Under the pieces are notes generated by a model. It saw nothing but the letters and a program-made list of their open reading frames with translations, had not been told where the DNA came from and made no database searches. A stretch of DNA of 55,847 nucleotides. It comes from Pseudomonadota bacterium. Its GTDB lineage: Bacteria > Pseudomonadota > Gammaproteobacteria > Burkholderiales > SG8-39. The stretch is taken from the NCBI GenBank assembly GCA_025352885.1, contig JANXRZ010000063.1:1-55847 (forward strand), in the 5' to 3' direction. Both the position numbers and the translations under genes were made by a program. Shown here one piece after another: positions 10,541 through 20,900 of this stretch. Position 1 is the stretch's first letter, and every line of letters starts with the position of its first letter.

Positions 10541-11371
10541 TCAACGGCCCAGGTACACTTCGATGACACGCTCGTCGTTCTGCACGACGTCCATCGGCCC
10601 CTCGGCGAGGACGCTTCCTTCGTGCAGGACCGTGACCTTCCGGGCAATCTCGCCAATGAAATCCATGTCGTGCTCGACCACGATCAGCGAATGCTTGCCC
10701 GCCAGCGTTTTGAAAAGCTCGGCGGTGCGCTCAGTCTCGGCGTCCGTCATGCCCGCCACAGGCTCGTCCAGCAGGAGCAGGCGGGGCTCCTGCATCAGCA
10801 GCATCCCGATTTCGAGCCACTGCTTTTGCCCGTGCGAAAGAAGACCCGCCGGGCGGTCAGACGCCCCTGAGAGCTGGATCTGCTCGAGCGTTGCGGCGAT
10901 CCGGTCGCCTTGCGCTGAATCCAGCTTCGCCAGGAGGCTATGGCGCACGCGCTTGTCCGTTTTCATGGCGAGTTCGAGATTTTCGAAGGCCGAATGCTGC
11001 TCGAATACGGTTGGCTTCTGGAACTTGCGTCCAATGCCGGCATGCGCAATCTGCGGCTCGGTCATGCGCAGCAGGTCGATCGTTTGGCCGAAGAACGCAG
11101 TTCCGGAGTCCGGGCGTGTCTTGCCGGTAATCACGTCCATCATCGTCGTCTTGCCTGCCCCGTTCGGCCCGATGATGCAGCGCAGTTCACCGGCTTCCAC
11201 CGTAAGCGTCAGGTTGTTCAGCGCCTTGAAGCCATCGAAGCTCACCGTGATGTCATCGAGATAGATGATCGGTCCGTGCGTGACGTCCAGGGCGTCGGTG
11301 ACGATCCGTCCTCCGCCTACGGCAGCCGGGCCGCTCGTTCCCTGATCCGACTCCAGCACGGCTTGGCTCAT
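10541..11371 (-). CDS. urtD: urea ABC transporter ATP-binding subunit UrtD
   Basis: The 276-residue LivG-like ATPase has Walker A GPNGAGKT and Walker B RLLLLDEPVAGMTDAE. Its signature is the variant LLSHGQKQWLEIGMLL, with SHGQ in place of SGGQ, as is characteristic of UrtD. I start at the ATG at 11371, which overlaps the urtC stop (ATGA). A longer reading from 11401 would add 10 residues inside urtC. About 35 poorly conserved residues precede the ABC domain. Confidence 0.93.
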   Translation of the reverse strand: MSQAVLESDQGTSGPAAVGGGRIVTDALDVTHGPIIYLDDITVSFDGFKALNNLTLTVEAGELRCIIGPNGAGKTTMMDVITGKTRPDSGTAFFGQTIDLLRMTEPQIAHAGIGRKFQKPTVFEQHSAFENLELAMKTDKRVRHSLLAKLDSAQGDRIAATLEQIQLSGASDRPAGLLSHGQKQWLEIGMLLMQEPRLLLLDEPVAGMTDAETERTAELFKTLAGKHSLIVVEHDMDFIGEIARKVTVLHEGSVLAEGPMDVVQNDERVIEVYLGR

Positions 11372-12486
11372 GCGGTCTTGGCCCCCAGGCGGCTGCGCCA
11401 CTGGAGTCGCAGCTGGCTCACCAGTCCGACCACGCCATTAGGCAGGAACAAGGTCACGGCGATGAAAATGGCGCCCAGGAAAAACAGCCAGTACTCCGGG
11501 AAAGCAACGGTAAACCAGCTGCGGGCGCCGTTTACGATGAACGCGCCGGCAATCGCGCCCACCAGCGTGCCTCGCCCGCCCACGGCTACCCATATGGCGA
11601 TCTCGATCGAATTGGCCGGTGACATCTCCCCCGGGTTGATGATGCCGACCTGGGGCACGTAGAGCGCACCGGCGATGCCGCACAGGACCGCCGAAAGCGT
11701 CCAGATGAAAAGCTTGTACCAAAGCGGGTCATACCCCGAGAACATCACGCGCGACTCCGCATCGCGAATCGCGGTGAGCACCCGGCCGAGCTTCGAGGTA
11801 ACGATCCAACGCCCGAGCAACAAGGTTCCGACCAGCGCAAGCCCCGACAGCACGAAGAGGGTCATGCGCATCTGCGGCGTGAAGATCGGGTGATCGAGGA
11901 TGCGCTTGAAATCGGTGAACCCGTTGTTTCCGCCGAACCCCGTGTCGTTGCGAAAGAACAGCAGCATGAAAGCGAAGGTCATCGCCTGCGTGATGATCGA
12001 GAAGTAAACGCCCTTGATGCGCGAGCGGAACGCGAAGTAGCCGAAGATGAACGCTAGCAGGCCAGGCACCAACACAACCAGCAGGCACGCGTACCAGAAG
12101 TGGTCGGTAAAGCTCCAGTACCAGGGATAGGCTTTCCAGTCGAGGAACACCATGAAATCGGGCAGCGGACTCTTGTAAACGCCATCCAGCCCGATTGAGC
12201 GCATCAGGTACATCCCGAACGCATACCCGCCCAGCGCAAAGAACAAACCATGGCCGAGCGAAAGGATACCCGTGTATCCCCAGATGAGATCCATGGCCAG
12301 CGCGACGATCGCGTAGCACATGATCTTGCCGATCAGCGAAACGCTGAAATCGGACATGTGAAAGAGGCTGTCCTTCGGAACCACCAGGTTGAGCAGGGGC
12401 GCCACTGCGCAGATCAGCACGAGCGCGGCAATGACGCCGCCCCAACCGCGAGGCCCGAACAAAGCGCTACGCGGTTGGTTAAGCAT
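11368..12486 (-). CDS. urtC: urea ABC transporter permease UrtC
   Basis: The 372-residue integral membrane protein of the LivM type starts MLNQPRSALFG at 12486, with the ATG embedded in the end of urtB (8-bp overlap). Hydrophobic helices alternate with the branched-chain-permease motifs DLIWGYTGILSLGHGLFFAL, AITQ-like SIITQAMTFAFML, and the EAA-like AIRDAESRVMFSGYDP. It forms the inner-membrane channel with UrtB. Confidence 0.93.
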   Translation of the reverse strand: MLNQPRSALFGPRGWGGVIAALVLICAVAPLLNLVVPKDSLFHMSDFSVSLIGKIMCYAIVALAMDLIWGYTGILSLGHGLFFALGGYAFGMYLMRSIGLDGVYKSPLPDFMVFLDWKAYPWYWSFTDHFWYACLLVVLVPGLLAFIFGYFAFRSRIKGVYFSIITQAMTFAFMLLFFRNDTGFGGNNGFTDFKRILDHPIFTPQMRMTLFVLSGLALVGTLLLGRWIVTSKLGRVLTAIRDAESRVMFSGYDPLWYKLFIWTLSAVLCGIAGALYVPQVGIINPGEMSPANSIEIAIWVAVGGRGTLVGAIAGAFIVNGARSWFTVAFPEYWLFFLGAIFIAVTLFLPNGVVGLVSQLRLQWRSRLGAKTA

Positions 12487-14092
12487 CCGCAAACCGCCCT
12501 TTGAGCGCGAACATCCCCTGGGGGCGCTTTTGGATGAAGACGATGATGAACACAAGCACCGTAATCTTGGCGAGCACCGCGCCCGAGATGCCTTCGAGGA
12601 ACTTATTGACGATTCCAAGGCCCATGGCGGCATAGACCGTCCCGGCGAGCTGGCCGACTCCGCCCAGCACGACCACCATGAACGAATCGACGATATAACC
12701 CTGGCCGAGATCGGGCCCGACGTTGCCGATCTGGGACAACGCACAGCCCGCGAGGCCCGCGATGCCCGAACCCAGGCCGAAGCACCAGGTATCGATCCTG
12801 CCGGTATGCACGCCCATGCATGAAGCCATCGACCGGTTCTGGGTGACTCCCCGTACAAAGAGCCCGAGACGCGTGCGGGTCAGCGCAAGCCAAACAAGTA
12901 CCAGGACGAGGGCTGAAAATCCGATGATGACAATGCGGCTCCAGGGCAGCACGACGTTGGACAGCAGCTCGACCCCGCCCGACATCCAGACGGGATTCTC
13001 CACCTGGACGTTCTGCGCGCCGAAGATCGTGCGGACCGACTGGATCAGGATCAGGCTGATGCCCCAGGTCGCAAGCAGCGTTTCGAGCGGACGCCCGTAC
13101 AGGAACCGGATCACCCCCCGCTCGAGCAGCATGCCCACGACCGCCGCGCAGATAAACGAGGCGGGGACCGCGGCAAGCAGATACCAGTTGAACCAGCCCG
13201 GTGCGTTGGCGCGAACCAGGTTCTGGACGACGTACGTTGCGTACGCGCCAATCATGATGAGCTCCCCGTGCGCCATGTTGATCACGCCCATCAGCCCGTA
13301 GGTAATGGCCAGCCCGAGCGCCGCCAGCAATAGGATCGACCCGAGGGAAATGCCGCTGAATACCTGGGCAATGCGCTCGCCGGTCGAAAGGCGGCGCTCC
13401 ACTTCTGCGAGCGATTTCTGCGCGGCAAAGCGGATATCGGCGTCGGCCTCCGCGAATTCGCCGCCTTTCTTGGCCAGCAACTCGATGAGAATGGTCTTGG
13501 TGTTGGGATTGACGCTCGACCCCAGCGAAGTGATCGCCGTCATCCGGACCGCTTTGTCCTTGCTGTTCAGCTGCAGGTTGGACCGCACTCGCTCGAGCAG
13601 CGCCTTGATATCGGCGTCGGATTCCTTTGCGATCGCCCTCTCGACCAATGGGAGGCGCTCGCCTTCGGTCTCGTCCTGGAGCGTTTTGGCCGCTGCAAGC
13701 CGAACGGCGCGATCGCGCGATGTGAGCTTGAGGGTGGCTATGGCGGCGGCCAGCTCGCGCCGAAAGACGTTATTCGCCACAACTTCGTCGAGATCCTCGG
13801 GCAACTTGGCGATCGGTTGTCCGGTGAGGGCATCCATCCCCTTGCCATCGGCCATGATCACGATCTTTTTTGTCGAGGCCGAGGTCTGCACATTGCCTTC
13901 GGCTAGCGCGGCCAGAAAGCCGATTGCAGATTCGTCGCCGGCGGCCGCTATGGCATTGAGCGCCTCGATGCGCACCTCCGATTCGGGCGCTACAAGCTTC
14001 CCCACCTGCTCTGGAGTAATCGCCGCGGCCGGAAGGATGACCCCAAGCGCGAACACGGCCAGAACGCATCGAACCACGCGCACGAGAATCAT
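12479..14092 (-). CDS. urtB: urea ABC transporter permease UrtB
   Basis: The 537-residue protein starts at the ATG at 14092 with a signal-like segment (MILVRVVRCVLAVFALGVIL). About 200 periplasmic residues follow, made of helical pairs with repeated RLAAAKTL / RMTAITSLG patterns that look HEAT-like. The LivH-type permease then begins near residue 240 with GLAITYGLMGVINMAHGELI. The long N-terminal extension is a normal property of UrtB and distinguishes it from LivH. The C-terminus has FIIVFIQKRPQGMFALKGR. Confidence 0.93.
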   Translation of the reverse strand: MILVRVVRCVLAVFALGVILPAAAITPEQVGKLVAPESEVRIEALNAIAAAGDESAIGFLAALAEGNVQTSASTKKIVIMADGKGMDALTGQPIAKLPEDLDEVVANNVFRRELAAAIATLKLTSRDRAVRLAAAKTLQDETEGERLPLVERAIAKESDADIKALLERVRSNLQLNSKDKAVRMTAITSLGSSVNPNTKTILIELLAKKGGEFAEADADIRFAAQKSLAEVERRLSTGERIAQVFSGISLGSILLLAALGLAITYGLMGVINMAHGELIMIGAYATYVVQNLVRANAPGWFNWYLLAAVPASFICAAVVGMLLERGVIRFLYGRPLETLLATWGISLILIQSVRTIFGAQNVQVENPVWMSGGVELLSNVVLPWSRIVIIGFSALVLVLVWLALTRTRLGLFVRGVTQNRSMASCMGVHTGRIDTWCFGLGSGIAGLAGCALSQIGNVGPDLGQGYIVDSFMVVVLGGVGQLAGTVYAAMGLGIVNKFLEGISGAVLAKITVLVFIIVFIQKRPQGMFALKGRFADA

Positions 14093-14206
14093 TTTCTGTC
14101 TTGGAAAGGTCGCGCGGCAAATTGAGCCATACCGCGCGCCATGGTGCAAATCGGGCCCGCGGCAGCGACCTTGAATCGGCCGGCGATGCCGCGGGGATGG
14201 GACTTC

Positions 14207-15466
14207 TTACTCCGGCTCACCCTTCTTCTTGTCGTTGCCGGTGATGAACGGGCTCCACGGCGCGGCCTTCACCGGGCCGGGCGTCTTCCAGACCACCTTG
14301 AACTGCCCGTCAGCCTGGACTTCGCCGATGAACACGGGCTTATGCAGGTGATGGTTCTTCTCGTCCATCTTCGCGGTAAAGCCGGATGGCGCCTTGAACG
14401 TCTGCCCGCCGACGGCCGGGATGACCTTATCCACTTCGATCGACTTCGCCTTCTCGACAGCCTGCTTCCACATGTAGATGCCGACGTACGTTGCTTCCAT
14501 CGGATCGTTCGTGAGTGGCTTGTCAGCACCCGGGAGCTTCATTTTCTTGGCGTAGGCAGCCCATTTCTTCTTGAAGTCGTCATTGGCCGGGTTTTTGAGG
14601 GACATGAAGTAATTCCATGCCGCAAGGTGCCCGACCAGCGGCTTGGTGTCGACGCCACGCAGCTCCTCTTCACCCACCGAGAACGCCACGACCGGAACGT
14701 CGGTTGCCTTGAGGCCCTGGTTGCCCAGTTCCTTGTAGAACGGCACGTTCGAGTCGCCGTTGATCGTCGAGATCACTGCGGTCTTGCCGCCTGCGGCGAA
14801 CTTCTTGATGTCGGCAACGATGGTTTGGTAGTCGCTATGGCCGAACGGTGTGTACTTCTCGTCGATATCCTTCTCGGCGATGCCCTTTGACTTCAGGAAA
14901 GCACGAAGGATCTTGTTGGTCGTGCGCGGATAGACGTAGTCCGTGCCGAGCAGGACAAAGCGCTTGGCACCGCCGCCGTCCTTGCTCATCAGGTATTCGG
15001 TCGCCGGGATCGCCTGCTGGTTGGGCGCCGCACCCGTGTAGAAAACGTTTTTCTCGAGCTCTTCGCCTTCGTACTGCACCGGGTAGAACAGGAGACCGTT
15101 CAGCTCCTTGAATACCGGCAGGACCGACTTCCTGGAGACCGAAGTCCAGCATCCGAACACCACCGAAACCTTATCCTGCCCCACGAGCTGCTTTGCCTTC
15201 TCGGCGAAAAGCGGCCAATTCGAGGCCGGGTCGACGACGACAGGCTCGAGCTTCCTGCCCATCACGCCGCCCTTGGCGTTGATTTCTTCGATTGTCATCA
15301 GCGCCACGTCTTTCAGCACCGTCTCGCTGATCGCCATCGTTCCCGAGAGCGAATGCAGGATGCCTACCTTGATCGTGTCGGCCGACAGCGCGTACGGTCC
15401 ATAGCTGAAGGCTGCGGCGACGGCGGCGCCAACTGCCAGTTTTTTCAGAAAACCTCTGCGTTGCAT
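14207..15466 (-). CDS. urtA: urea ABC transporter substrate-binding protein UrtA
   Basis: The 419-residue periplasmic receptor starts at the ATG at 15466, preceded by GGGAGAAACAAAC with a clear ribosome-binding site. The N-terminus MQRRGFLKKLAVGAAVAAAF resembles a Tat signal with twin arginines. The mature part has the UrtA/AmiC fold text, including VGILHSLSGTMAISET and CWTSVSRKSVLPVFKELNGL. It is the first gene of the urea operon and is separated from urtB by 114 bp, which may hold a processing or attenuation site. I saw no strong hairpin there. Confidence 0.94.
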   Translation of the reverse strand: MQRRGFLKKLAVGAAVAAAFSYGPYALSADTIKVGILHSLSGTMAISETVLKDVALMTIEEINAKGGVMGRKLEPVVVDPASNWPLFAEKAKQLVGQDKVSVVFGCWTSVSRKSVLPVFKELNGLLFYPVQYEGEELEKNVFYTGAAPNQQAIPATEYLMSKDGGGAKRFVLLGTDYVYPRTTNKILRAFLKSKGIAEKDIDEKYTPFGHSDYQTIVADIKKFAAGGKTAVISTINGDSNVPFYKELGNQGLKATDVPVVAFSVGEEELRGVDTKPLVGHLAAWNYFMSLKNPANDDFKKKWAAYAKKMKLPGADKPLTNDPMEATYVGIYMWKQAVEKAKSIEVDKVIPAVGGQTFKAPSGFTAKMDEKNHHLHKPVFIGEVQADGQFKVVWKTPGPVKAAPWSPFITGNDKKKGEPE

Positions 15467-15550
15467 GTTTGTTTCTCCCGGATTGATGAGCGTTGCTTGA
15501 ATTCCATGCGACTCGCTGCTTGCCACGATCCCGCACGTCCGGGCAGGTAA

Positions 15551-15567
15551 TTGCACGGGCTGTGCCA
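15551..15567 (-). promoter_or_regulatory. candidate sigma-54 (RpoN) promoter of the urt-ure operon
   Basis: The minus strand reads TGGCACAGCCCGTGCAA. The GG of the -24 element and the GC of the -12 element are exactly 10 bp apart, and the match to TGGCACG-N4-TTGCA has two differences. Transcription would start near 15541, giving a 5' leader of about 75 nt before urtA. Nitrogen control through NtrC and RpoN is common for urea uptake genes. Confidence 0.6.
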
Positions 15568-15683
15568 TGTCAGGAAACGGACGACACCACGCCCACATAT
15601 CCATTAACAATCAAAGGAATGAGTGAAGCTGACCGCACCGTAAGCGGGCAAAGGGCTAATCAATGAAACCCGGCGAAGGTCCG

Positions 15684-15716
15684 ATTTGGTGCGCTCAATT
15701 GGAACGCGCACCAAAT
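15684..15716. repeat. 33-bp inverted repeat, possible enhancer or operator for urtA
   Basis: Two perfect 11-bp arms, ATTTGGTGCGC (15684-15694) and GCGCACCAAAT (15706-15716), flank an 11-bp centre. The element lies about 140-175 bp upstream of the predicted sigma-54 start, the usual distance for an enhancer-binding protein. The GGTGC/GCACC text resembles NtrC half-sites, but their orientation and spacing differ from the classical TGCACCA-N-TGGTGCA site. The regulator is therefore unknown. It sits about 75 bp left of the LexA box. Confidence 0.55.
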
Positions 15717-15790
15717 AGATGCGTATCCGCAGTCCCAATGTCTGACGCCATAAAAAAGTCTCGAGTCTTGCCTCAGTTTCGGAACTGCAT

Positions 15791-15810
15791 TACTGTATAT
15801 ATACACAGTA
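15791..15810 (+). promoter_or_regulatory. LexA operator (SOS box) of imuA-imuB-dnaE2
   Basis: TACTGTATATATACACAGTA matches the LexA consensus CTGT-N8-ACAG exactly (15793-15808), with alternating AT in the spacer and TA flanks. It lies 50 bp before the imuA start. LexA would repress the cassette until DNA damage activates RecA. Confidence 0.9.
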
Positions 15811-15859
15811 TAGGTCATGTACTGGATGTAACCACGGTTCGTCTGTTGATCCCTGAGTC

Positions 15860-16579
15860 ATGCACTCACTTTCATCGCTTGGCGAAATCCTGCATCGCGG
15901 CCTCGTCTGGCGTGGGGGTCGGCTTACGGGTACGGCAACTTCATGTGTGCCCAGCGGTTTTTCAAGCTTGGATGCGGAATTACCTGGTGGAGGCTGGCCT
16001 ACAGGGGTTCTCACCGAACTCATGCCCGAGCACGAAGGAATAGGCGAGCTCCGAGCTCTTGGGCCTGCCTTAGCGGAGATTGCCGCCAAAGGCCATTGCC
16101 TGGCATGGGTCGATCCTCCGTATCTACCTTATGCCCCTGCCCTGCACGCGGCCGGCATCGATCTTTCCAAAATCATGATCATAAAAGCCCGGTACCAAAA
16201 GGATTCGCTCTGGGCCATGGAGCAGGCACTTCAGTCCGGGGCTTGCGGCGCAGTCTTGGCCTGGCCGGGAAAAGTTACCTTCACCCAGCTCAGGCGCCTA
16301 CAGATCGCAACTGAAAGAAGCTCGGCACTTGCATTTCTTTTCAGGTCGCCCTCCTCAGCACTTGAATCTTCGCCAGCTGCTTTGCGCCTTCACCTGGAAG
16401 GGTGCAAGGGCGATCTCGCAGTAAAAATTCTCAAGCGCCGCGGTGGTCCTTTAGCCCGCCGCATCTTGTTGACACCGGTACCGGTGGTTGAACCGCCGCT
16501 GCCAGCAAAAACCATTACAGACCATGAAATCGAACCAGCAACAATGGATAGCGCTTTTTCTGCCGCGGCTGCCGCTTGA
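15860..16579 (+). CDS. imuA: SOS mutagenesis protein ImuA
   Basis: The 239-residue protein is a RecA-like accessory factor of the ImuABC mutasome. Visible features are VPSGFSSLDAELPGGGWPTG at residues ~31-50, matching the ImuA N-terminal pattern, then LAWVDPPYLPYAPALHAAGI and the RRLQIATERSSALAFLFR segment. The stretch that would be Walker A is degenerate (LPGGGWPTGVLTEL), as in other ImuA proteins. It starts at the ATG at 15860, 50 bp after the LexA box, and overlaps imuB by 56 bp. The G+C content is clearly lower than that of the urease genes (about 55% in a hand-counted line). Confidence 0.88.
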   Translation: MHSLSSLGEILHRGLVWRGGRLTGTATSCVPSGFSSLDAELPGGGWPTGVLTELMPEHEGIGELRALGPALAEIAAKGHCLAWVDPPYLPYAPALHAAGIDLSKIMIIKARYQKDSLWAMEQALQSGACGAVLAWPGKVTFTQLRRLQIATERSSALAFLFRSPSSALESSPAALRLHLEGCKGDLAVKILKRRGGPLARRILLTPVPVVEPPLPAKTITDHEIEPATMDSAFSAAAAA

Positions 16580-17972
16580 AGCGGCATTTACCCCAGGCTG
16601 CAGCACGGAACCCTGGGGGGTTGCTGAAAGCCGATCCTTAGTAGATTGCAACTCTGCAGCATTTGCTCAGGGGGTGAGACCGTGGATGTCTCGAGCAGCG
16701 GCAACCGCACTGTCCCCTAACCTTCGACTGCTTGAGCGGGATCTCGTCGTTGAACGGGCAGCCATCGAAGCGTTAGCTTGCTGGGCCGGCTGCTATTCAC
16801 CAAACGTGGCACTTACGGAGCCTCAGGGTACAGAAGGCTTGCTGTTGGAAGTTTCCGGAAGCCTGAAGCTTTTCGGCAGCGCTGCCCGCATTGCGGCCGA
16901 TCTTGTTTCGGGTGTCGGGCAAATGGGTTACACCGCCCAAGTCGCCTCTGCTCCAACAGCATTGGGAGCCTGGTGGCTTGCGCGGGGTGGGTCGTCTTCA
17001 CCCTGCCTTAGCACGACCGACCTGCAAAAAAGACTGCAACCGCTGCCAGTGGAAGTATTGGGCAGTGATGCAAGGACGCGTGCAACTTTGGAGTCGATAG
17101 GGGTGGGCACGTTAGGCGAACTTCTTTCGCTGCCCAGGGCAGGCCTGGCCAGACGATTCGGAAAAGCGCTCGCGGATGATATCGATCGTGGGTTGGGAGA
17201 CTTGGCCGACCCGAGGATCTATTTAAGTCCACCTGAGAAATTTAATGCCGCATTGGAATTGCCGGCAGAAGTGCATGAAGCAACCGTGCTTGTATTTGCG
17301 CTTAGACGGCTGGTAGTTCAACTCGGCGGATATCTCTCAGCCCGTGATGGCGGTGTACAAAAGATTCACATCAGTCTTTTTCACAAGCAATCCAGCACTG
17401 AAATCGAAATCGGCCTGGTCAAGCCGAACAGGGATCCCGAGCATCTGCTGATGCTCATCAGGGAAAAGCTGTCCTCCCTGACCCTCAAACAACCTGTACG
17501 CAGGATAGAGCTCTCAGCCGATGACATCCTTCAGATCAGCCATGAAAACCTGGACTTGCTGGATGACACACTCAAGAAGCCGGGGGTGTGGCATGGCCTG
17601 ATCGAGCACTTGCAAGCCCGATTAGGAAACCATGCAGTAACGGGCATTGCAATGAACTCGGGCCATCGGCCAGAGGCCGCCTGGCGAGTCGCGATGCCGG
17701 GTGAACAGGGGACAATCCTTGAATTCGGGGCCCGCCCCCTTTGGCTGCTCAAAGACCCAAGGCGTCTCGAAGAGGTGGACTCTGCCCCGCATTGCGATGG
17801 ACCGCTCGCATTGCTATCGGGCCCGGAGCGGATCGAATCGGGCTGGTGGGATGGGCACGATGCGGTCCGGGACTACTTCGTAGCCCGTGGTCGGGCTGAA
17901 TCCCTGCTATGGATCTACAGGGAAAGGGGCCTCATGCCGGGGCATTGGTATCTGCATGGGATTTTTGCATGA
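16524..17972 (+). CDS. imuB: Y-family polymerase-like protein ImuB
   Basis: The 482-residue protein is the bridging subunit that docks DnaE2 and ImuA on the sliding clamp. It has a Y-family fold pattern (WIALFLPRLPLEA at the N-terminus, FAQGVRPWMSRAAATALSP, and a little-finger region near residue 240 on), but the catalytic DxDxFF and SxDE acid motifs are missing, which is the rule for ImuB. I start at the ATG at 16524 (MKSNQQQWIALFLPRLPLEA); an in-frame codon at 16488 is possible. The stop overlaps the dnaE2 start (ATGA). Confidence 0.88.
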   Translation: MKSNQQQWIALFLPRLPLEAAFTPGCSTEPWGVAESRSLVDCNSAAFAQGVRPWMSRAAATALSPNLRLLERDLVVERAAIEALACWAGCYSPNVALTEPQGTEGLLLEVSGSLKLFGSAARIAADLVSGVGQMGYTAQVASAPTALGAWWLARGGSSSPCLSTTDLQKRLQPLPVEVLGSDARTRATLESIGVGTLGELLSLPRAGLARRFGKALADDIDRGLGDLADPRIYLSPPEKFNAALELPAEVHEATVLVFALRRLVVQLGGYLSARDGGVQKIHISLFHKQSSTEIEIGLVKPNRDPEHLLMLIREKLSSLTLKQPVRRIELSADDILQISHENLDLLDDTLKKPGVWHGLIEHLQARLGNHAVTGIAMNSGHRPEAAWRVAMPGEQGTILEFGARPLWLLKDPRRLEEVDSAPHCDGPLALLSGPERIESGWWDGHDAVRDYFVARGRAESLLWIYRERGLMPGHWYLHGIFA

Positions 17973-20900
17973 CGGCACTCCCCGGTTATGCCGAGCTGCA
18001 TTGCCTGTCGAATTTCAGTTTTCTGCGCGGCGCATCTCATGCAGGCGAGCTCGTCGAGCAAGCTCACGCTCTTGGGTATACGGCGCTGGCGGTCACTGAC
18101 GAATGTTCTGTTGCGGGCATCGTGAGGGCACATATCGCAGCTAAAGACCATCCCGGACTCAAACTGATAACGGGAACTGAAATCAAGCTTGAGGACGGCC
18201 TCAAACTCGTCCTGCTTGCGACTGACCGCAATGGGTACGGAAATCTTTGCGAACTAATTACCACGGGCAGACGGCGCGCAAGGAAAGGCACCTACAACCT
18301 GAAAAGGTCGGATCTGGAATCGGGCTTGCCCGGCTGCCTTGCCCTGCTGATTCCTGGTTCTGGCATCCAGGAAGAGCAGGCTGCCTGGCTCGCAAAACGC
18401 TTTCCCGATCAGGCCTGGATTGCAGTGGAACTCCATCACGGTCATCGAGACAAGGCCAGGCTTGCAGAATTTAGGATGCTGTCAAAAGCATCCGGGCTCT
18501 CCCTTATGGCGGCAGGCGATGTGCACATGCATATCCGCTCCCGCAGGCCTTTGCAGGACACGCTGACCGCCATCCGGTCTGGAGTGGCCGTGGCTGAAGC
18601 CGGGCACGCGCTTTTTCCTAACGCCGAGCGTCATCTTCGGAGCCGGGTCCGCCTGGCCCAGGTTTACCCCGAATCGCTCCTTCAGGAAACACTGCGAATA
18701 GCTGAACGATGCACTTTTTCATTGGATGAATTGCGATACGAATACCCGGAGGAAGTCGTTCCTCCAGGGAAAACCCCGCCAGGTTATTTACGAGAGTTGG
18801 TCTGGCAAGGGGCCGCCCACCGGTACAAAAATGGCATGCCACCCGATGTCCTGGAACTTGTAGACAAGGAGCTTTCGCTCATCCATGAAAAGCAATACGA
18901 ATATTATTTTCTGACGGTCTACGACATTGTTCGTTTTGCCAGGCAGGAGGGCATCCTCTGCCAGGGGCGTGGTTCCGCAGCCAATTCGGCCGTGTGTTAT
19001 TGCCTGCACATCACCGAGATCGACCCTGCGCGTTCCAAGCTGCTGTTCGAACGCTTCATCTCCAGGGAACGCAACGAGCCGCCGGACATCGATGTCGATT
19101 TCGAGCACGACCGGCGTGAGGAAGTCATCCAGTACATCTATGGTAAATACGGTCGGGAAAGGGCCGCCCTAGCCGCAACTGTCATTTGCTACCGCTCGAA
19201 AAGCGCCCTCAGGGATCTGGGCAAGGCACTTGGGTTTTCACTCGAGCAGGTGGACCGGCTGGCGAAACTGCTGGCTTGGTGGGATGAGCCAGGATCGCTG
19301 CCGGCACGGCTCAAGGAATCCGGTTTTGATCCCTCTGCATTGCCGGTCAGGCAGCTGCTGGACATGACCAACGAATTGCGCGGCTTTCCTCGTCACCTCT
19401 CCCAGCATGTGGGGGGATTTGTCATGGGACGCGGGAAGGTATCGAGGTTGGTGCCGATCGAAAATGCCGCCATGCCCGACCGGTCGATCATCCAGTGGGA
19501 CAAGGATGACCTGGACGCGGTCGGCCTTATGAAAGTGGATGTGCTTGGGCTCGGCATGCTTTCGGCAATCAGGCGGACTCTTCAACTTGTCGGGGATGGG
19601 CAGGGCGGTCCTTTGAGATTGCAGGCCATCCCGCCTGAAGATCCAGCCGTTTACTCGGCAATGCAAAAGGCGGACACCGTCGGTGTTTTCCAGATTGAAT
19701 CGCGCGCGCAGATGTCGATGCTGCCCAGGCTGCGGCCGGAGACTTTTTACGACCTGGTGATTGAAATCGCGATCGTCCGTCCCGGCCCCATACAGGGCGA
19801 CATGGTTCACCCGTATCTCCGGCGAAAAAATGGACTCGAGCCTATAGAGTATCCAAGCAAGGAAGTGGAAGCGGTCCTTAAGCGCACTCTTGGCGTGCCG
19901 CTCTTTCAGGAGCAAGTGATGGAACTGGCGGTCGTCGCGGCTGGATTTACGCCCGGTGAGTCCGACCAGTTGAGACGCGCGATGGCCGCCTGGAAGAGAA
20001 AGGGCGGGTTGGACCCTTTCCAGAAAAAGCTCAAGGAAGGGTTGATCAGGAACCAGTACACCGAAGAATACGCCGATCGGATATTCGAGCAGATCCTCGG
20101 GTTCGGCGAATACGGATTTCCGGAATCGCATTCGGCCAGCTTTGCGCTCCTGGCCTATGCATCTGCCTGGTTGAAGCTTTACCACCCGGCAGAATTTCTC
20201 TGCGCCCTCCTGAACAGCCAACCCATGGGATTTTATTCGCCCTCACAACTGGTGCAGGACGCCCGCAAGGGAAAGGGGCATAGGCGCAGTGTGGAGGTTA
20301 GTCCAATCGACGTCCACGCGAGTGATTGGGATTGCACGCTCGAACGTCTTGAGGACGGCGCTCGCGCAGTCAGGCTTGGACTGAGAATGGTGAAGGGGCT
20401 TGGAAAAGCGCCCGCTGAACAAATTGTGGCGGCAAGACTGAATGGCCCTTTTTTATCGGTGCCTAAACTTGCAAGCAGGGCTGGACTTGACCGCGGCGAG
20501 TTGTCCGCATTGGCAAGGGCTGGAGCCCTTAAGGGGTTGGCAGGCAACAGGCACCAGGCTGCCTGGCAGGTTTCCGGCATTGAAAAGCACTTCCCGATGC
20601 TGGATGGTTCCGACCGTGACGAACTGGCGCCGGCGCTCAGCGAACCCACCGAAGGCCAGGATATGGTGGCGGATTACGCAAGCACAGGCCTTACCCTGGG
20701 ACGGCACCCATTGTCCCTCCTGCGCGCTCGCCTTGCTTCCGCTCGTTCCTTTACGGCTCAGGACCTGGCTGGCTTGCCGCACGGCAGCCCTGCGAAAGTG
20801 ACGGGTATAGTCACGGGAAGGCAACGGCCCGGCACTGCATCGGGAACGGTTTTCGTCACCCTTGAAGATGAAACCGGCTGGATTAACGTGATTGTCTGGC

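Larger units (their letters stand above)
15467..15859. other. divergent regulatory region between urtA and imuA
   Basis: This 393-bp stretch holds no convincing gene. It contains the urtA ribosome-binding site, a sigma-54 promoter candidate (15551-15567), a 33-bp inverted repeat (15684-15716) and the LexA box of the imu cassette (15791-15810), each listed separately. The right third is A+T-richer than the left. Short readable frames across it lack ribosome-binding sites and family features. Confidence 0.7.

Noticed and set aside
15684-15716. Classical NtrC binding site
   Set aside because: The half-sites GGTGC and GCACC are in the opposite order and with a longer centre than in the known consensus, so I list it only as an inverted repeat.
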